Shown piece by piece: positions 24,473 through 32,120 of a stretch of 32,217 nucleotides of DNA. The notes under the pieces were generated by a model that did no database searches, had not been told where the DNA came from, and saw nothing but the letters and a program-made list of their open reading frames with translations. The DNA comes from an uncultured Eubacteriales bacterium (lineage in GTDB: Bacteria; Bacillota; Clostridia; Oscillospirales; Acutalibacteraceae): assembly GCA_900315085.1 (NCBI GenBank), contig OMXW01000028.1, positions 1 through 32,217 of the forward strand, given 5' to 3'. Position 1 is the stretch's first letter, and the number at the start of each line of letters is the position of its first letter. The position numbers and the translations under genes are program-made.

Positions 24473-25662
24473 CAGCTTCTTTTTTTCAGGATTTGATACT
24501 TATTTTTCAGGACTGCCCATATAAACGAGCCCGCCTTAGCTACTAATATTGAAAAGGCGATTCCTGCCGCCACATATACAACAGCGTATTCCGTAATCCC
24601 CTTTGGCAGATAATAAAACCAAAAGACGCTGAAATACTGTCCCCAGTCGACATCACTAAACCAACCGAAAGCATTGTATTGCAGGTAGAAAAAAGTTTTT
24701 ACACAAAAGAACCCAAAGAAGTGATGGATCATAATATTGTATGTATTGTCTGCTATCAAGCTGACAATGCGGCGATTATTAATTGCGGGCGCGGCTATGC
24801 GCGAAATACGAAGCCAAAACGCGATACCTGTAAACGCCGTAATGAACGGTAAAACCATTCCGTTTTTAAAGCCTGTCATCGACGACGGAAAAAATTCGAG
24901 ATTCTTAAAGAAAGTCAGTATTATAAGCTGCACGGAAAACAAAACCGTAAAATATAACGGACTGCATAGCGTGTCGCGCTTCTCCCATTTTTCAAGGTAC
25001 AATCTGCCAATCTGATAAAACGGAAGCATAAAAAGCGTTCTTAACAGAAGCTTAAATATTCCGCTGTTAAGCTCAGGGCGGAATACGGAATAATAAACCG
25101 CAGCCATTCCGGCGCAAAGATATAGTATGAGCAGCAGATAATCACTGACAGCTTTTATCCGTTTAAGCGCCCAACGAAGCAAAACATTGATAGCGGACGC
25201 CGCAAAAAGCGGATAAACAAACCACGAACCTAAATTAAAGCAAAACGCCTCTCCGTCAACAAACGGCATTAAAAACAAATTGTACGCGTTCACCTCGGCG
25301 GTAAACGAGAAACCTCCGAACCGAATGAACCACGCCCACAAGCCGTATACTATATTCCAAATATACGCAGGTATAACAAGCCGTTTTGCGCGCTGAGCAA
25401 TATATTCAAACGGGCGGTCATCATTCTTGGGCTTATAAAAATAGCCTGAGATAAATACAAACAGCGCAATATTATAAGTATAATTCGGGAACCAGTTGCT
25501 CATAAGCGAAAAACCGCCACGATAGCAGTGCCCTGCGACAATTATAAAAATACCGATTGCCGAAAGCAGCTTGAATTGAAAATTGACCTCGGTTTCACTC
25601 AATGCAGGAGAAACCTTTGTTACGCCGCGTTTATTATTCTTCCTGCCCATCCTAACTCTCAT
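24472..25662 (-). CDS. Acyltransferase-3 family membrane protein (O-acetyltransferase-like)
   Basis: 396 residues with about ten TM segments. The first TM holds the family's IIVAGHCYRGG motif (catalytic-type His). It is followed by NIALFVFISGYFYKPKN and QRAKRLVIPAYIWNIVYG, a pattern typical of acyltransferase-3 proteins, such as fucose-4-O-acetylase-like enzymes, that transfer acetyl or other acyl groups to cell-surface sugars. The start is uncertain: GAGGAG touches the ATG at 25662, while the in-frame ATG at 25650 has it 12 nt upstream. The gene lies 20 nt after the anti-sigma gene, with no terminator seen between, so it is probably co-transcribed with the sigma/anti-sigma pair. This suggests that surface modification is an output or a companion of that regulon. 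The acceptor is unknown. Confidence 0.88.
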   Translation of the reverse strand: MRVRMGRKNNKRGVTKVSPALSETEVNFQFKLLSAIGIFIIVAGHCYRGGFSLMSNWFPNYTYNIALFVFISGYFYKPKNDDRPFEYIAQRAKRLVIPAYIWNIVYGLWAWFIRFGGFSFTAEVNAYNLFLMPFVDGEAFCFNLGSWFVYPLFAASAINVLLRWALKRIKAVSDYLLLILYLCAGMAAVYYSVFRPELNSGIFKLLLRTLFMLPFYQIGRLYLEKWEKRDTLCSPLYFTVLFSVQLIILTFFKNLEFFPSSMTGFKNGMVLPFITAFTGIAFWLRISRIAAPAINNRRIVSLIADNTYNIMIHHFFGFFCVKTFFYLQYNAFGWFSDVDWGQYFSVFWFYYLPKGITEYAVVYVAAGIAFSILVAKAGSFIWAVLKNKYQILKKRS

Positions 25663-25682
25663 CTCCTCGATTTAAACAAATA

Positions 25683-26543
25683 TTACCCAACAGAGAACAA
25701 AAACGTTGCCGAAGAGTTTGATACCGCGGTAAAGCTTTCTTTCAAAACAAGACGGCTGTTTGACTGATAAAAACATACCGTATAATTGCCTGACCGCAAA
25801 TGCTCTCCGTGTTCAAGCGGATTGTACAACACGGTAACTAATCCTCCGCTGTTTGAAAATGTCATTTCACCGCCGTATACCGTGCCGTCTGAGGAGGTTA
25901 TCGTACATCGGAACGGAGCTTTATACGCTTCATTCATAAACACAAAGCCGAGCTTGCCCAAAAAGTATCCGTCGGGTTTGGTTACGGGAGTGACTGTCTG
26001 TGACGTAGAGTTGGTATTTTCTGTTACCTGTACAATGCACGGCTCTGAAAATTCCGTTTGAGGCTGCGTTTGGGGCTGACTTGAAACGGGAACGGATGTT
26101 GATTCGGTTTGCGGTTGTTTTGCAGATTCGGTTTGAACTGCGCTGACGGCTGTGCTTTCCGCTGTTGCCGTTTCAATACGCTCAGAAGCTATAGTTTCTC
26201 CTGATTCCGAAAACTGCTCGCTGTACTGTGTTGATTCGGAATATGTCATATCGGTATCGGTGGTGTTTTCGGTATGATTAATAACATTACCTGCTGAATC
26301 GGTAATTGACTGAGAGGTGGTTTCCGTTTTTGGAGCTATGGAGGTGCGCGGCGTGAACAATCCCGTGAACAGCGTTATTCCCACAAGCAGCATAAGAACT
26401 ACCGCTGCAGCTCCTGATAATACCGAAATTTTTATCATACTATGTTTTTTCGGCGGAGGCGAGTACGGAATATCCAGCGCTGCTTTTATAAATTTCTCGG
26501 GGACCTCTATGTTTTTCAATTGATCAAAACAATATTTTCCCAA
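25683..26543 (-). CDS. Membrane anti-sigma factor-like protein
   Basis: 286 residues from a TTG (GGAGG with 9-nt spacer). The start lies 2 nt after the sigma factor's TAA. A short cytoplasmic N-terminus (residues ~1-38, with VPEKFIKAALDIPYSPPPKK) precedes one TM segment (~39-64). A long Thr/Ser/Glu/Gln-rich stalk follows (~70-185). A compact C-terminal domain (~190-286: DGYFLGKLGFVFMNEAYK ... TVYGGEMTFSNSGGLVTVLY) is predicted outside. There is no zinc-binding HxxxCxxC motif, so it is not a ZAS-type anti-sigma. Position behind an ECF sigma and the short inner domain make it the likely partner that holds the sigma factor inactive. The signal sensed by the outer domain is not recognisable. Confidence 0.8.
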   Translation of the reverse strand: MGKYCFDQLKNIEVPEKFIKAALDIPYSPPPKKHSMIKISVLSGAAAVVLMLLVGITLFTGLFTPRTSIAPKTETTSQSITDSAGNVINHTENTTDTDMTYSESTQYSEQFSESGETIASERIETATAESTAVSAVQTESAKQPQTESTSVPVSSQPQTQPQTEFSEPCIVQVTENTNSTSQTVTPVTKPDGYFLGKLGFVFMNEAYKAPFRCTITSSDGTVYGGEMTFSNSGGLVTVLYNPLEHGEHLRSGNYTVCFYQSNSRLVLKESFTAVSNSSATFLFSVG

Positions 26544-26545
26544 GC

Positions 26546-27022
26546 TTACTCACCTCCGTATATTTCCTTTAGCTTTTCTCTGCCGCGTTTAAGACGGGTT
26601 TTTACCGTATTCGGATTAAGGCTCAGAATTTTTGCCACCTCGTCCACATGATAATTGAGCGCGTAGTAAAGATACAGAACCTCGCGGTACTTTTCGGGAG
26701 TTTTCATGAGCGCCCACGAAAGGTCGCTTTTGCTTTCGTCAAACATTACCTCCGGCTCCGATATACCGTCAAGAGAGATCGTCCGTCTGTTTTGCCGAAG
26801 ATAGTTTTTACATTCATTAAGGCAGACGCGAAGCAGCCAGGCTTTTAGGTGCTCTGTGTCCTTAAATTCGGGAGACTTGAACCAAAGCTTTGAAAACACA
26901 TTCTGAAACACATCCTCGGCGTCAGTCATATTTTGCAGCCGCATTACGCAAACAGATACAATTGTTTGCGAATAGTTTTCCAGTACCTGCTCATACGTCA
27001 AGCCCGCAAATAACCTTGGCAC
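26546..27022 (-). CDS. ECF-type RNA polymerase sigma factor (sigma-70 family)
   Basis: 158 residues from a GTG at 27022 with GGGAG 8 nt upstream. An in-frame GTG at 27049 would extend it by nine residues but lacks a site. Region 2 is at ~14-75 (AEDVFQNVFSKLW and HLKAWLLRVCLNECKNYLRQ). A short linker leads to region 4 at ~100-155 (KYREVLYLYYALNYHVDEVA, then the helix-turn-helix LSLNPNTVKTRLKRGREKLK). Regions 1 and 3 are absent, as in ECF factors. It is co-transcribed with the membrane anti-sigma gene and probably the acyltransferase. Autoregulation is usual for such factors, but no convincing ECF promoter was found upstream. Confidence 0.93.
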   Translation of the reverse strand: MPRLFAGLTYEQVLENYSQTIVSVCVMRLQNMTDAEDVFQNVFSKLWFKSPEFKDTEHLKAWLLRVCLNECKNYLRQNRRTISLDGISEPEVMFDESKSDLSWALMKTPEKYREVLYLYYALNYHVDEVAKILSLNPNTVKTRLKRGREKLKEIYGGE

Positions 27023-27089
27023 AGTCTCATCTCCCTTCTTTAATAACACAACTCAAAATAGTTTTTGGTTTCATTGTTTTTAGATTTTA

Positions 27090-27118
27090 TTGATTATATT
27101 CGTTTTGTATGATAAAAT
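27090..27118 (+). promoter_or_regulatory. Promoter of the alpha/beta hydrolase gene
   Basis: TTGATT, 17-nt spacer, TAAAAT preceded by TGA (extended -10). Start is near 27125, about 25 nt before the ATG. Confidence 0.75.
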
Positions 27119-27149
27119 AAGGTAAAAATTGAAATCGGAAGGATATAAA

Positions 27150-28070
27150 ATGGAAATAAAAATCATAGAGAAAAAGGTTGCGTCAACCGACGGAATCCAT
27201 CAGCTTTCAGGCAAAGTATATGTTCCGAACTGCACTATCCGCGGATTGTTTCATGTGGTTCACGGAATGATCGAGCACGTTGGAAGATACGATTCATTTA
27301 TGAAAATAATTGCGGCTCACGGCTTCGTCTGCTTCGGCTTTGACAATTTGGGACACGGTCACACCGCAAACAACGAGGACGAGCTTGGTTTTATTGCCGA
27401 GAAAAACGGTCACAAGCTGCTCTGCGACGACGTTAACAGATTCGGCGCCGAGATGAAAAAGGAATACGGCGAAGATTTGCCGTATATTCTCATGGGTCAC
27501 AGCATGGGCTCGTTTATTGTAAGATGCACGGCGGCATATTATCCCGAGCTTTGCGACAAGCTGATTATTATGGGCACGGGCGGGCCGGTAAGCATAGCCA
27601 AGTCCGGACTTGCTCTGCTTACCGCCATCAAAACGCTCAGAGGTCCGAAGCATGTTTCAAGATTTTCCGAAAAACTGATTATGGGCGGCTTTAACAAGGG
27701 CTTTGAAGAAGGCGACGGTCACGCGTGGCTGAGCACGATCGAGGAAGTGCGTGTTTCGTTCAGATCTGACAAGTACTGCTCGTTTCACTTCACGGTAAGC
27801 GCGATGCACGATTTGATTAAGCTTAACGTGGACTGCAACTCGCCAAAATTCTTTGAAGGAATAAAAAAAGAGCTCCCTATTCTTCTTGTTTCGGGAGCCG
27901 ACGACCCTGTGGGTGATTACGGAAAAGGCGTTAAAAAGGTGTATGACAACCTAAAAAACAGCGGTCACGACGATGTTACGCTAAAGCTTTACATCGGCTG
28001 CCGCCATGAGATATTAAACGAGATTTGCAGGGCAAAGGTTGTTCGTGAGATTATTAATTTCAGTATTTAA
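27150..28070 (+). CDS. Alpha/beta hydrolase (serine aminopeptidase S33 / monoacylglycerol-lipase-like)
   Basis: 306 residues from the ATG at 27150 (GGAAGG, 7-nt spacer). An in-frame TTG at 27129 has no site. Soluble, with no signal peptide. The fold's landmarks are in order: oxyanion-hole HVVHGMIEHVGRY, FGFDNLGHGHT, nucleophile elbow GHSMGS (near residue 110), acid loop LLVSGADDPVGDYG, and catalytic His in GCRHEI near the C-terminus. This is the Hydrolase_4/lysophospholipase pattern, which acts on esters of glycerol or similar small lipids. The substrate cannot be read from sequence. Monocistronic: own promoter and a hairpin terminator. Confidence 0.92.
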   Translation: MEIKIIEKKVASTDGIHQLSGKVYVPNCTIRGLFHVVHGMIEHVGRYDSFMKIIAAHGFVCFGFDNLGHGHTANNEDELGFIAEKNGHKLLCDDVNRFGAEMKKEYGEDLPYILMGHSMGSFIVRCTAAYYPELCDKLIIMGTGGPVSIAKSGLALLTAIKTLRGPKHVSRFSEKLIMGGFNKGFEEGDGHAWLSTIEEVRVSFRSDKYCSFHFTVSAMHDLIKLNVDCNSPKFFEGIKKELPILLVSGADDPVGDYGKGVKKVYDNLKNSGHDDVTLKLYIGCRHEILNEICRAKVVREIINFSI

Positions 28071-28079
28071 ATTACTAAA

Positions 28080-28116
28080 GCGGCGGAGTTGAATTTCTCC
28101 GCCGCGTTCCGTTTTT
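28080..28116. terminator. Terminator shared by the convergent hydrolase and ABC ATPase genes
   Basis: GCGGCGGAG/CTCCGCCGC 9-bp stem with an 8-nt loop, then GTTCCG and TTTTT on the plus strand. The T run overlaps the ABC ATPase stop codon. The minus strand has a short TTT after the stem, so it may act in both directions. Confidence 0.75.
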
Positions 28117-29380
28117 ATTTTAATTCCGCCTTGCCCAAAACTACGCTTCCCCATGCGCTCTGCCAGCGGCGCGAGGTCGTTTCGTTCATGATCTTTCGGA
28201 ACATAAGTCCCGCCGAGATTTCAACGTCCTCATACGGCGAAGTGTCGCTGAGGCGGTTATACAGAACATATCTGGTGTAGTACCGTCCGCGCGTTATTCG
28301 GCTTATATCAAGCTCAAAGCGCTGGGAATGTACCTTGCCTTTTTTGCCGCTGTAAAAATTTTCTACGATAAATGAGGTCACAGGGTATCGCCTTGCGTCG
28401 TAAACCTCAATGCGCAGGCAGAGATTCTTTACGTCGGCATTATTTTTCCAGGTTAGCTCAAGCGGTAGTTTTTCGAAGTCCGTAAAAAGGTTGGTGGTTC
28501 TGCCGTTGTACTTTACGCTGAGAAGATTTACGTCGTGACGGCGAACCTGCTCCTTGTGCTTTTTGTCGATGAAGTCATAGCTGTAAAAATCGTCCTTCTC
28601 TCCGCCGAGGTAGTAGCGTATTGCTTCCTCAACGCCGCCGTCATATATTTTCTTTCCGTGTTCAAGCACCACACATCGGTTGCACAAATCCTGGATCGTG
28701 TTCATATTGTGCGACACATAGAGCACTGTACGGTTTTCGGTTTCGGCAAGCTCGCGCATCTTTTTGATACACTTGCGCTGGAATTTCATGTCGCCCACCG
28801 CGAGAACCTCGTCCATAATCAGGATTTCCGCGTCAAGATGAGCGGCTACCGAAAACGCCAGCTTTACGAACATTCCCGAGGAATATCGCTTTACAGGAGT
28901 ATCGATAAACTGCTCGCACTCCGAAAACTCGATTATCTCGTCAATTTTGCCCGAGACCTCCTCGCGGTTCATTCCGAGTATCGCTCCGTTGAGGTAGATA
29001 TTCTCCCTTCCCGTCAGCTCCGGATGAAAGCCTGTTCCCACCTCAAGCATACTCGCTATTCTTCCGCGGAACGCGATCGTACCCGAGGTCGGCGAGGTGA
29101 TTCGCGAAAGCAGCTTTAAAAAGGTTGACTTTCCCGCTCCGTTAGCTCCGATTATTCCGACGCGCTCGCCGCGTTTTATCTCGATATTGATTTCGTCGAG
29201 CGCAAGGAAGCTGTCACCCTTTTCGTACTCCTTTGAACCTATTCTCCTGTTTGGGTCTTCCCTGCCCCTGCGCTTTGCGTACCAGCTTTGGAGGTCGCGC
29301 CTTAGCGTGCTTGAGCCGATTACACCGAGCTTATATTCTTTTGTAAGATGTTCGGTTTTTATTACGCAGTCTTTATCCAT
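28115..29380 (-). CDS. Polysaccharide-export ABC transporter ATPase with C-terminal substrate-recognition domain (Wzt/TagH-like)
   Basis: 421 residues. The ABC domain (~1-255) has Walker A GANGAGKST, signature YSSGM, Walker B ILIMDEVLAVGD and the switch His in VLYVSHNMN. The N-terminal insert RRDLQSWYAKRRG is typical of O-antigen and teichoic-acid exporters. Residues ~290-421 form a beta-sandwich tail (SVKYNGRTTNLFTDFEKLPL ... GRYYTRYVLYNRL) like the Wzt C-terminal domain, which recognises the cap of the exported glycan. It powers export of a lipid-linked surface polymer with the permease encoded 2 nt upstream. No glycosyltransferase genes adjoin it, so the polymer is made elsewhere. Confidence 0.93.
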   Translation of the reverse strand: MDKDCVIKTEHLTKEYKLGVIGSSTLRRDLQSWYAKRRGREDPNRRIGSKEYEKGDSFLALDEINIEIKRGERVGIIGANGAGKSTFLKLLSRITSPTSGTIAFRGRIASMLEVGTGFHPELTGRENIYLNGAILGMNREEVSGKIDEIIEFSECEQFIDTPVKRYSSGMFVKLAFSVAAHLDAEILIMDEVLAVGDMKFQRKCIKKMRELAETENRTVLYVSHNMNTIQDLCNRCVVLEHGKKIYDGGVEEAIRYYLGGEKDDFYSYDFIDKKHKEQVRRHDVNLLSVKYNGRTTNLFTDFEKLPLELTWKNNADVKNLCLRIEVYDARRYPVTSFIVENFYSGKKGKVHSQRFELDISRITRGRYYTRYVLYNRLSDTSPYEDVEISAGLMFRKIMNETTSRRWQSAWGSVVLGKAELK

Positions 29381-29382
29381 TT

Positions 29383-30246
29383 TTACACCGTATCAATAAA
29401 GTTCTTTTCAACCTGATTAAACACTACTATTCCTATTGACAGAATAATAATTGTCACCGCAAAACTGATTCCCAAAAACAGCCATTCTATACTGCCGCTG
29501 CCCAAAAACGAATATCGGTAGGTTTCAACGATCGGCGCTACGGGATTTAACAGCATTATCCATCTGAATTTTTCGGGAACCTGTGAAATGGGATATACAA
29601 CGGGCGTGATGTACATTAAAAGCGATACGCCGAAGCTGACAAGAATGTTTAGGTCGCGGTACTTTGTTGTGATTGAGGAAATAATCAGTCCCATTCCCGT
29701 GCCGAGCAGTGCGGTCTGGATTATAAGCAGAGGCGCAAGCGTGATCAAAGCGTTTGGATGGACGTTTGCTCCGCATATAGAGTACACTGTTACCAAAATT
29801 ATATATACTAATGTTTGCATCAGGAAATTTACAAGATTATACATTATTCCCGAAACAGGCATAATCAGGCGCGGAAAATAAACCTTGCCGAATATCCTCG
29901 CGTTGCCGAGAAAGGTTGACGACGCGCGGTTAAGACAGTTTGAGAAAAAATTCCACAGGATATTGCCCGACATATAAAACAAAAACTGCGGTGTTCCGTC
30001 GGTTGGGATTCCCGCGATAACGCCGAAAATTACGGTGAATACCATTGTTGAAAGCAGCGGATTTATTATTATCCAAATTGGGCCGAGCACGGTTTGCTTG
30101 TATGAGCTTTTGAGGTCACGCTTCACAAACAACAGCGCAAGGTCGCGGTAGCTCCACAGCTCGGACAGGTTGATATTTAACAGTCCGCGCTTTGAGGTTA
30201 CATATGTTATCTTTTCATTCTGCATATTAATAGTCACTTCCGACAT
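29383..30246 (-). CDS. Polysaccharide-export ABC transporter permease (Wzm/TagG-like, ABC-2 type)
   Basis: About 287 residues with six TM segments. The N-terminal amphipathic stretch SELWSYRDLALLFVKRDLKSSYKQTVLGPIW and the motif FYMSGNILWNFFSNCL are typical of O-antigen/teichoic-acid export permeases. The start is uncertain. The ATG at 30246 has no clear ribosome binding site and lies only ~12 nt from the predicted transcription start. An in-frame ATG at 30225 has GGAAGTG 9 nt upstream. A TTG at 30276 lies between the promoter boxes and can be excluded if the promoter is right. It forms the membrane channel with the ATPase gene that follows after 2 nt. Confidence 0.92.
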   Translation of the reverse strand: MSEVTINMQNEKITYVTSKRGLLNINLSELWSYRDLALLFVKRDLKSSYKQTVLGPIWIIINPLLSTMVFTVIFGVIAGIPTDGTPQFLFYMSGNILWNFFSNCLNRASSTFLGNARIFGKVYFPRLIMPVSGIMYNLVNFLMQTLVYIILVTVYSICGANVHPNALITLAPLLIIQTALLGTGMGLIISSITTKYRDLNILVSFGVSLLMYITPVVYPISQVPEKFRWIMLLNPVAPIVETYRYSFLGSGSIEWLFLGISFAVTIIILSIGIVVFNQVEKNFIDTV

Positions 30247-30264
30247 GTTATTACGTTCAAAATA

Positions 30265-30293
30265 AATATAGCACAAAGTTAAATTTGTGTCAA
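30265..30293 (-). promoter_or_regulatory. Promoter of the ABC export operon
   Basis: On the minus strand, a perfect TTGACA (30293-30288), a 17-nt spacer and TATATT (30270-30265). Start is near 30258, leaving an unusually short leader to the ATG at 30246. Confidence 0.75.
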
Positions 30294-30311
30294 TTTAAGT
30301 TGTTATTACGG

Positions 30312-30340
30312 TTGATTTATTCATAAATTAGTGTTAAAAT
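30312..30340 (+). promoter_or_regulatory. Promoter of the cyclophilin gene
   Basis: TTGATT, 17-nt spacer, TAAAAT with TGn before it. Start is near 30347, 26 nt before the ATG. It is divergent from the ABC operon promoter, with about 20 nt between the two -35 boxes. Confidence 0.8.
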
Positions 30341-30372
30341 AGTAAGAACGAATTTTAGAAAGGATAATTTTT

Positions 30373-31044
30373 ATGACTAAAACAGTTACAAAATTTTTCA
30401 GTCTGATTATGGCGCTGGCTCTTGCAATGTCATGCCTTGCATTTACAGGCTGCGGCAAAAGCACTTCATCTTCCTCAAAGGCTGCGCAAAAAAGCGAAGC
30501 TACAATTGCTCCGACCACCTCAACCTCAGACTCTGCGTTTGAGTACACAGGCAAAAAAACAGGGATTGAAATCAAAATCAAGGACTACGGCACAATCGAG
30601 GCTGACCTCTATGACGAGCTTGCTCCGATTACCGTTGAAAACTTCAAGAAGCTTGTTGGCGAGAAGTTCTATGACGGTCTTACCTTCCACAGAATCATTA
30701 AGGACTTTATGATTCAGGGCGGCGACCCCAAGGGCGACGGCACAGGCGGAAGCGATGAAAATATCAAGGGCGAATTTGCAAGCAACGGCGTTGAAAACAA
30801 TCTCAAGCATACAAGAGGCGTGCTTTCAATGGCAAGATCTTCCGCTCCCGACAGCGCAAGCTCACAGTTCTTCATTATGCACAAGGACAGCCCTCACCTT
30901 GACGGTCAGTACGCTGCATTCGGCAAGGTAACAAAGGGTATTGAAGTTGTTGACAAGATTGCGGAGAGCGTTCCCGTTACCGACACTAACGGCACGGTTT
31001 TAAAATCTAACCAGCCCGTTATTGAGTCAATCAGATTAAAATAA
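30373..31044 (+). CDS. Cyclophilin-type peptidyl-prolyl cis-trans isomerase, lipoprotein
   Basis: 223 residues. ATG with AAAGGA ~9 nt upstream. An N-terminal signal with a lipobox-like FTGC places the lipidated Cys at residue 27. A Ser/Thr/Ala-rich linker follows, then the cyclophilin domain (~60-223) with GLTFHRIIKDFMIQGGDPKG, GVLSMARSSAPDSASSQFFI and HLDGQYAAFGKV, the conserved active-site Arg, Phe and Gln region. It catalyses prolyl isomerisation on proteins outside the membrane, assisting folding of secreted proteins such as the dockerin protein encoded next. Own promoter and terminator. Confidence 0.95.
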   Translation: MTKTVTKFFSLIMALALAMSCLAFTGCGKSTSSSSKAAQKSEATIAPTTSTSDSAFEYTGKKTGIEIKIKDYGTIEADLYDELAPITVENFKKLVGEKFYDGLTFHRIIKDFMIQGGDPKGDGTGGSDENIKGEFASNGVENNLKHTRGVLSMARSSAPDSASSQFFIMHKDSPHLDGQYAAFGKVTKGIEVVDKIAESVPVTDTNGTVLKSNQPVIESIRLK

Positions 31045-31063
31045 TTCTAAATCAGAAATAAAA

Positions 31064-31093
31064 GGCAGGCAACCAACAGTTGTCTGTCTTTTT
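31064..31093 (+). terminator. Terminator of the cyclophilin gene
   Basis: GGCAGGCAAC/GTTGTCTGTC 10-bp stem with two G-U pairs, 5-nt loop, then TTTTT. Confidence 0.85.
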
Positions 31094-31105
31094 CTATATG
31101 CAACT

Positions 31106-31135
31106 CCTACAAATTTACAGTCGGAATTTTGTAGG
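31106..31135 (+). promoter_or_regulatory. Inverted repeat upstream of the LRR-dockerin promoter
   Basis: CCTACAAA (31106-31113) and TTTGTAGG (31128-31135) form an 8-bp perfect inverted repeat with a 14-nt centre. It abuts the poorly conserved -35 region of the next gene. It could be an operator, or a weak second terminator because TTGTTTTT follows it. Confidence 0.4.
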
Positions 31136-31153
31136 TTGTTTTTGAGACAGATA

Positions 31154-31162
31154 TGTTATAAT
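31154..31162 (+). promoter_or_regulatory. Extended -10 promoter of the LRR-dockerin gene
   Basis: TGTTATAAT, a perfect extended -10. No good -35 at 17 nt (TTGTTT lies at 15 nt), which suggests activation or reliance on the TG element. Start is near 31169, 25 nt before the ATG. Confidence 0.65.
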
Positions 31163-31193
31163 GAATATAAAATACTACTTTGGAGGAATTTGC

Positions 31194-32120
31194 ATGAAAA
31201 AACTTGTATCAATACTGATTATCGCGGTTTTATTGATATCCGCCCTTACTGTAACCGCGGCAGCGGCGATAACTGAAAGCGGTACGACGGGCGACTGCAC
31301 ATGGACTCTTGACAATGACGGCACACTTACGATAAGCGGCAACGGTGCAACAGGCGATTACAACTGGAACGACAACGCGCCCTGGTATGACATGGAAGTA
31401 AAGAAGATCGTAATTGAAAACGGGGTTACAAAAATCGGAAGCCATGCATTTTACTATTGCGTGAACGCAAAAGCAATAACAATATCCGACAGTGTTTCCG
31501 AAATAAGCGACTACGCCTTTGCGTTTTCGGATATCGCAAACATTGAACTGCCCGACAGCGTTACATCCATCGGCGACCATGCTTTTACCTATTGCACAAA
31601 TCTTGAAGGAATAAACATTCCCGACAGCGTTACAAGCATTCCCGAAGCCGCCTTTTCAGACTGTTCAAAGCTTATTTCCGTAATTATTCCGGACAGCGTT
31701 ACTTCAATCGGCAACAGGGCGTTTAACGACTGCGAAAACTTAACGGAAATTACAATTCAAAACAGTGTTGCAAATATCGGAGCTACAGCATTTGGCTACA
31801 AAAGCAATGAAAAAATTGACGGCTTTACGATTAAAGGATTTAAAGGCTCGACAGCGGAAACCTACGCCAAAGATAACGACTTTAATTTTGTTGATATCGG
31901 TAAAGTATTGATCGGCGACGTTAACGGAGACGGAAATGTCAACGGCGCGGACGCGGGACTTCTTACACGATATACCTCAGGCTGGGATAATTATGATGAG
32001 AAAATAAAAAATATGGCAGCCGCCGACATTAACGGCGACGGATTTGTAAACGGCGCCGACGCGGGTATTTTGACAAGATACACCTCGGGCTGGGATAAAT
32101 ACAATAAATACTTTTCATAA
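31194..32120 (+). CDS. Secreted BspA-type leucine-rich-repeat protein with C-terminal dockerin
   Basis: 308 residues from the ATG at 31194 (GGAGG with 7-nt spacer). An in-frame ATG at 31161 overlaps the -10 box. A signal peptide (~1-24, ending AAAA) is followed by a short Trp-containing cap (GDCTWTLDNDGTLTISGNG). Five or six BspA-type LRRs of ~23 residues follow (IPDSVTSIGNRAFNDCENLTE), and the final AETYAKDNDFNFVDI strand closes the solenoid. Residues ~244-308 are a dockerin with two EF-hand-like loops (GDVNGDGNVNGADAGLLTRY and ADINGDGFVNGADAGILTRY) whose Asp/Asn positions fit calcium binding. Dockerins plug into cohesins on scaffoldins. The two halves have nearly identical recognition residues (NGADAG, RYTSGWD), so dual-mode binding is likely. 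The LRR may bind proteins or mucin-like ligands. A group II intron abuts the stop codon. Confidence 0.93.
   Translation: MKKLVSILIIAVLLISALTVTAAAAITESGTTGDCTWTLDNDGTLTISGNGATGDYNWNDNAPWYDMEVKKIVIENGVTKIGSHAFYYCVNAKAITISDSVSEISDYAFAFSDIANIELPDSVTSIGDHAFTYCTNLEGINIPDSVTSIPEAAFSDCSKLISVIIPDSVTSIGNRAFNDCENLTEITIQNSVANIGATAFGYKSNEKIDGFTIKGFKGSTAETYAKDNDFNFVDIGKVLIGDVNGDGNVNGADAGLLTRYTSGWDNYDEKIKNMAAADINGDGFVNGADAGILTRYTSGWDKYNKYFS

Noticed and set aside
27067..27073. TGAAACC on the minus strand as an ECF-type -35 for sigma autoregulation
   Set aside because: No matching -10 (CGTC/TCTA type) at 16-17 nt. Too little to support.
28535..29119. 194-codon plus-strand open frame
   Set aside because: It lies wholly antisense to the Walker/signature region of the ABC ATPase, has no ribosome binding site and no recognisable domain.
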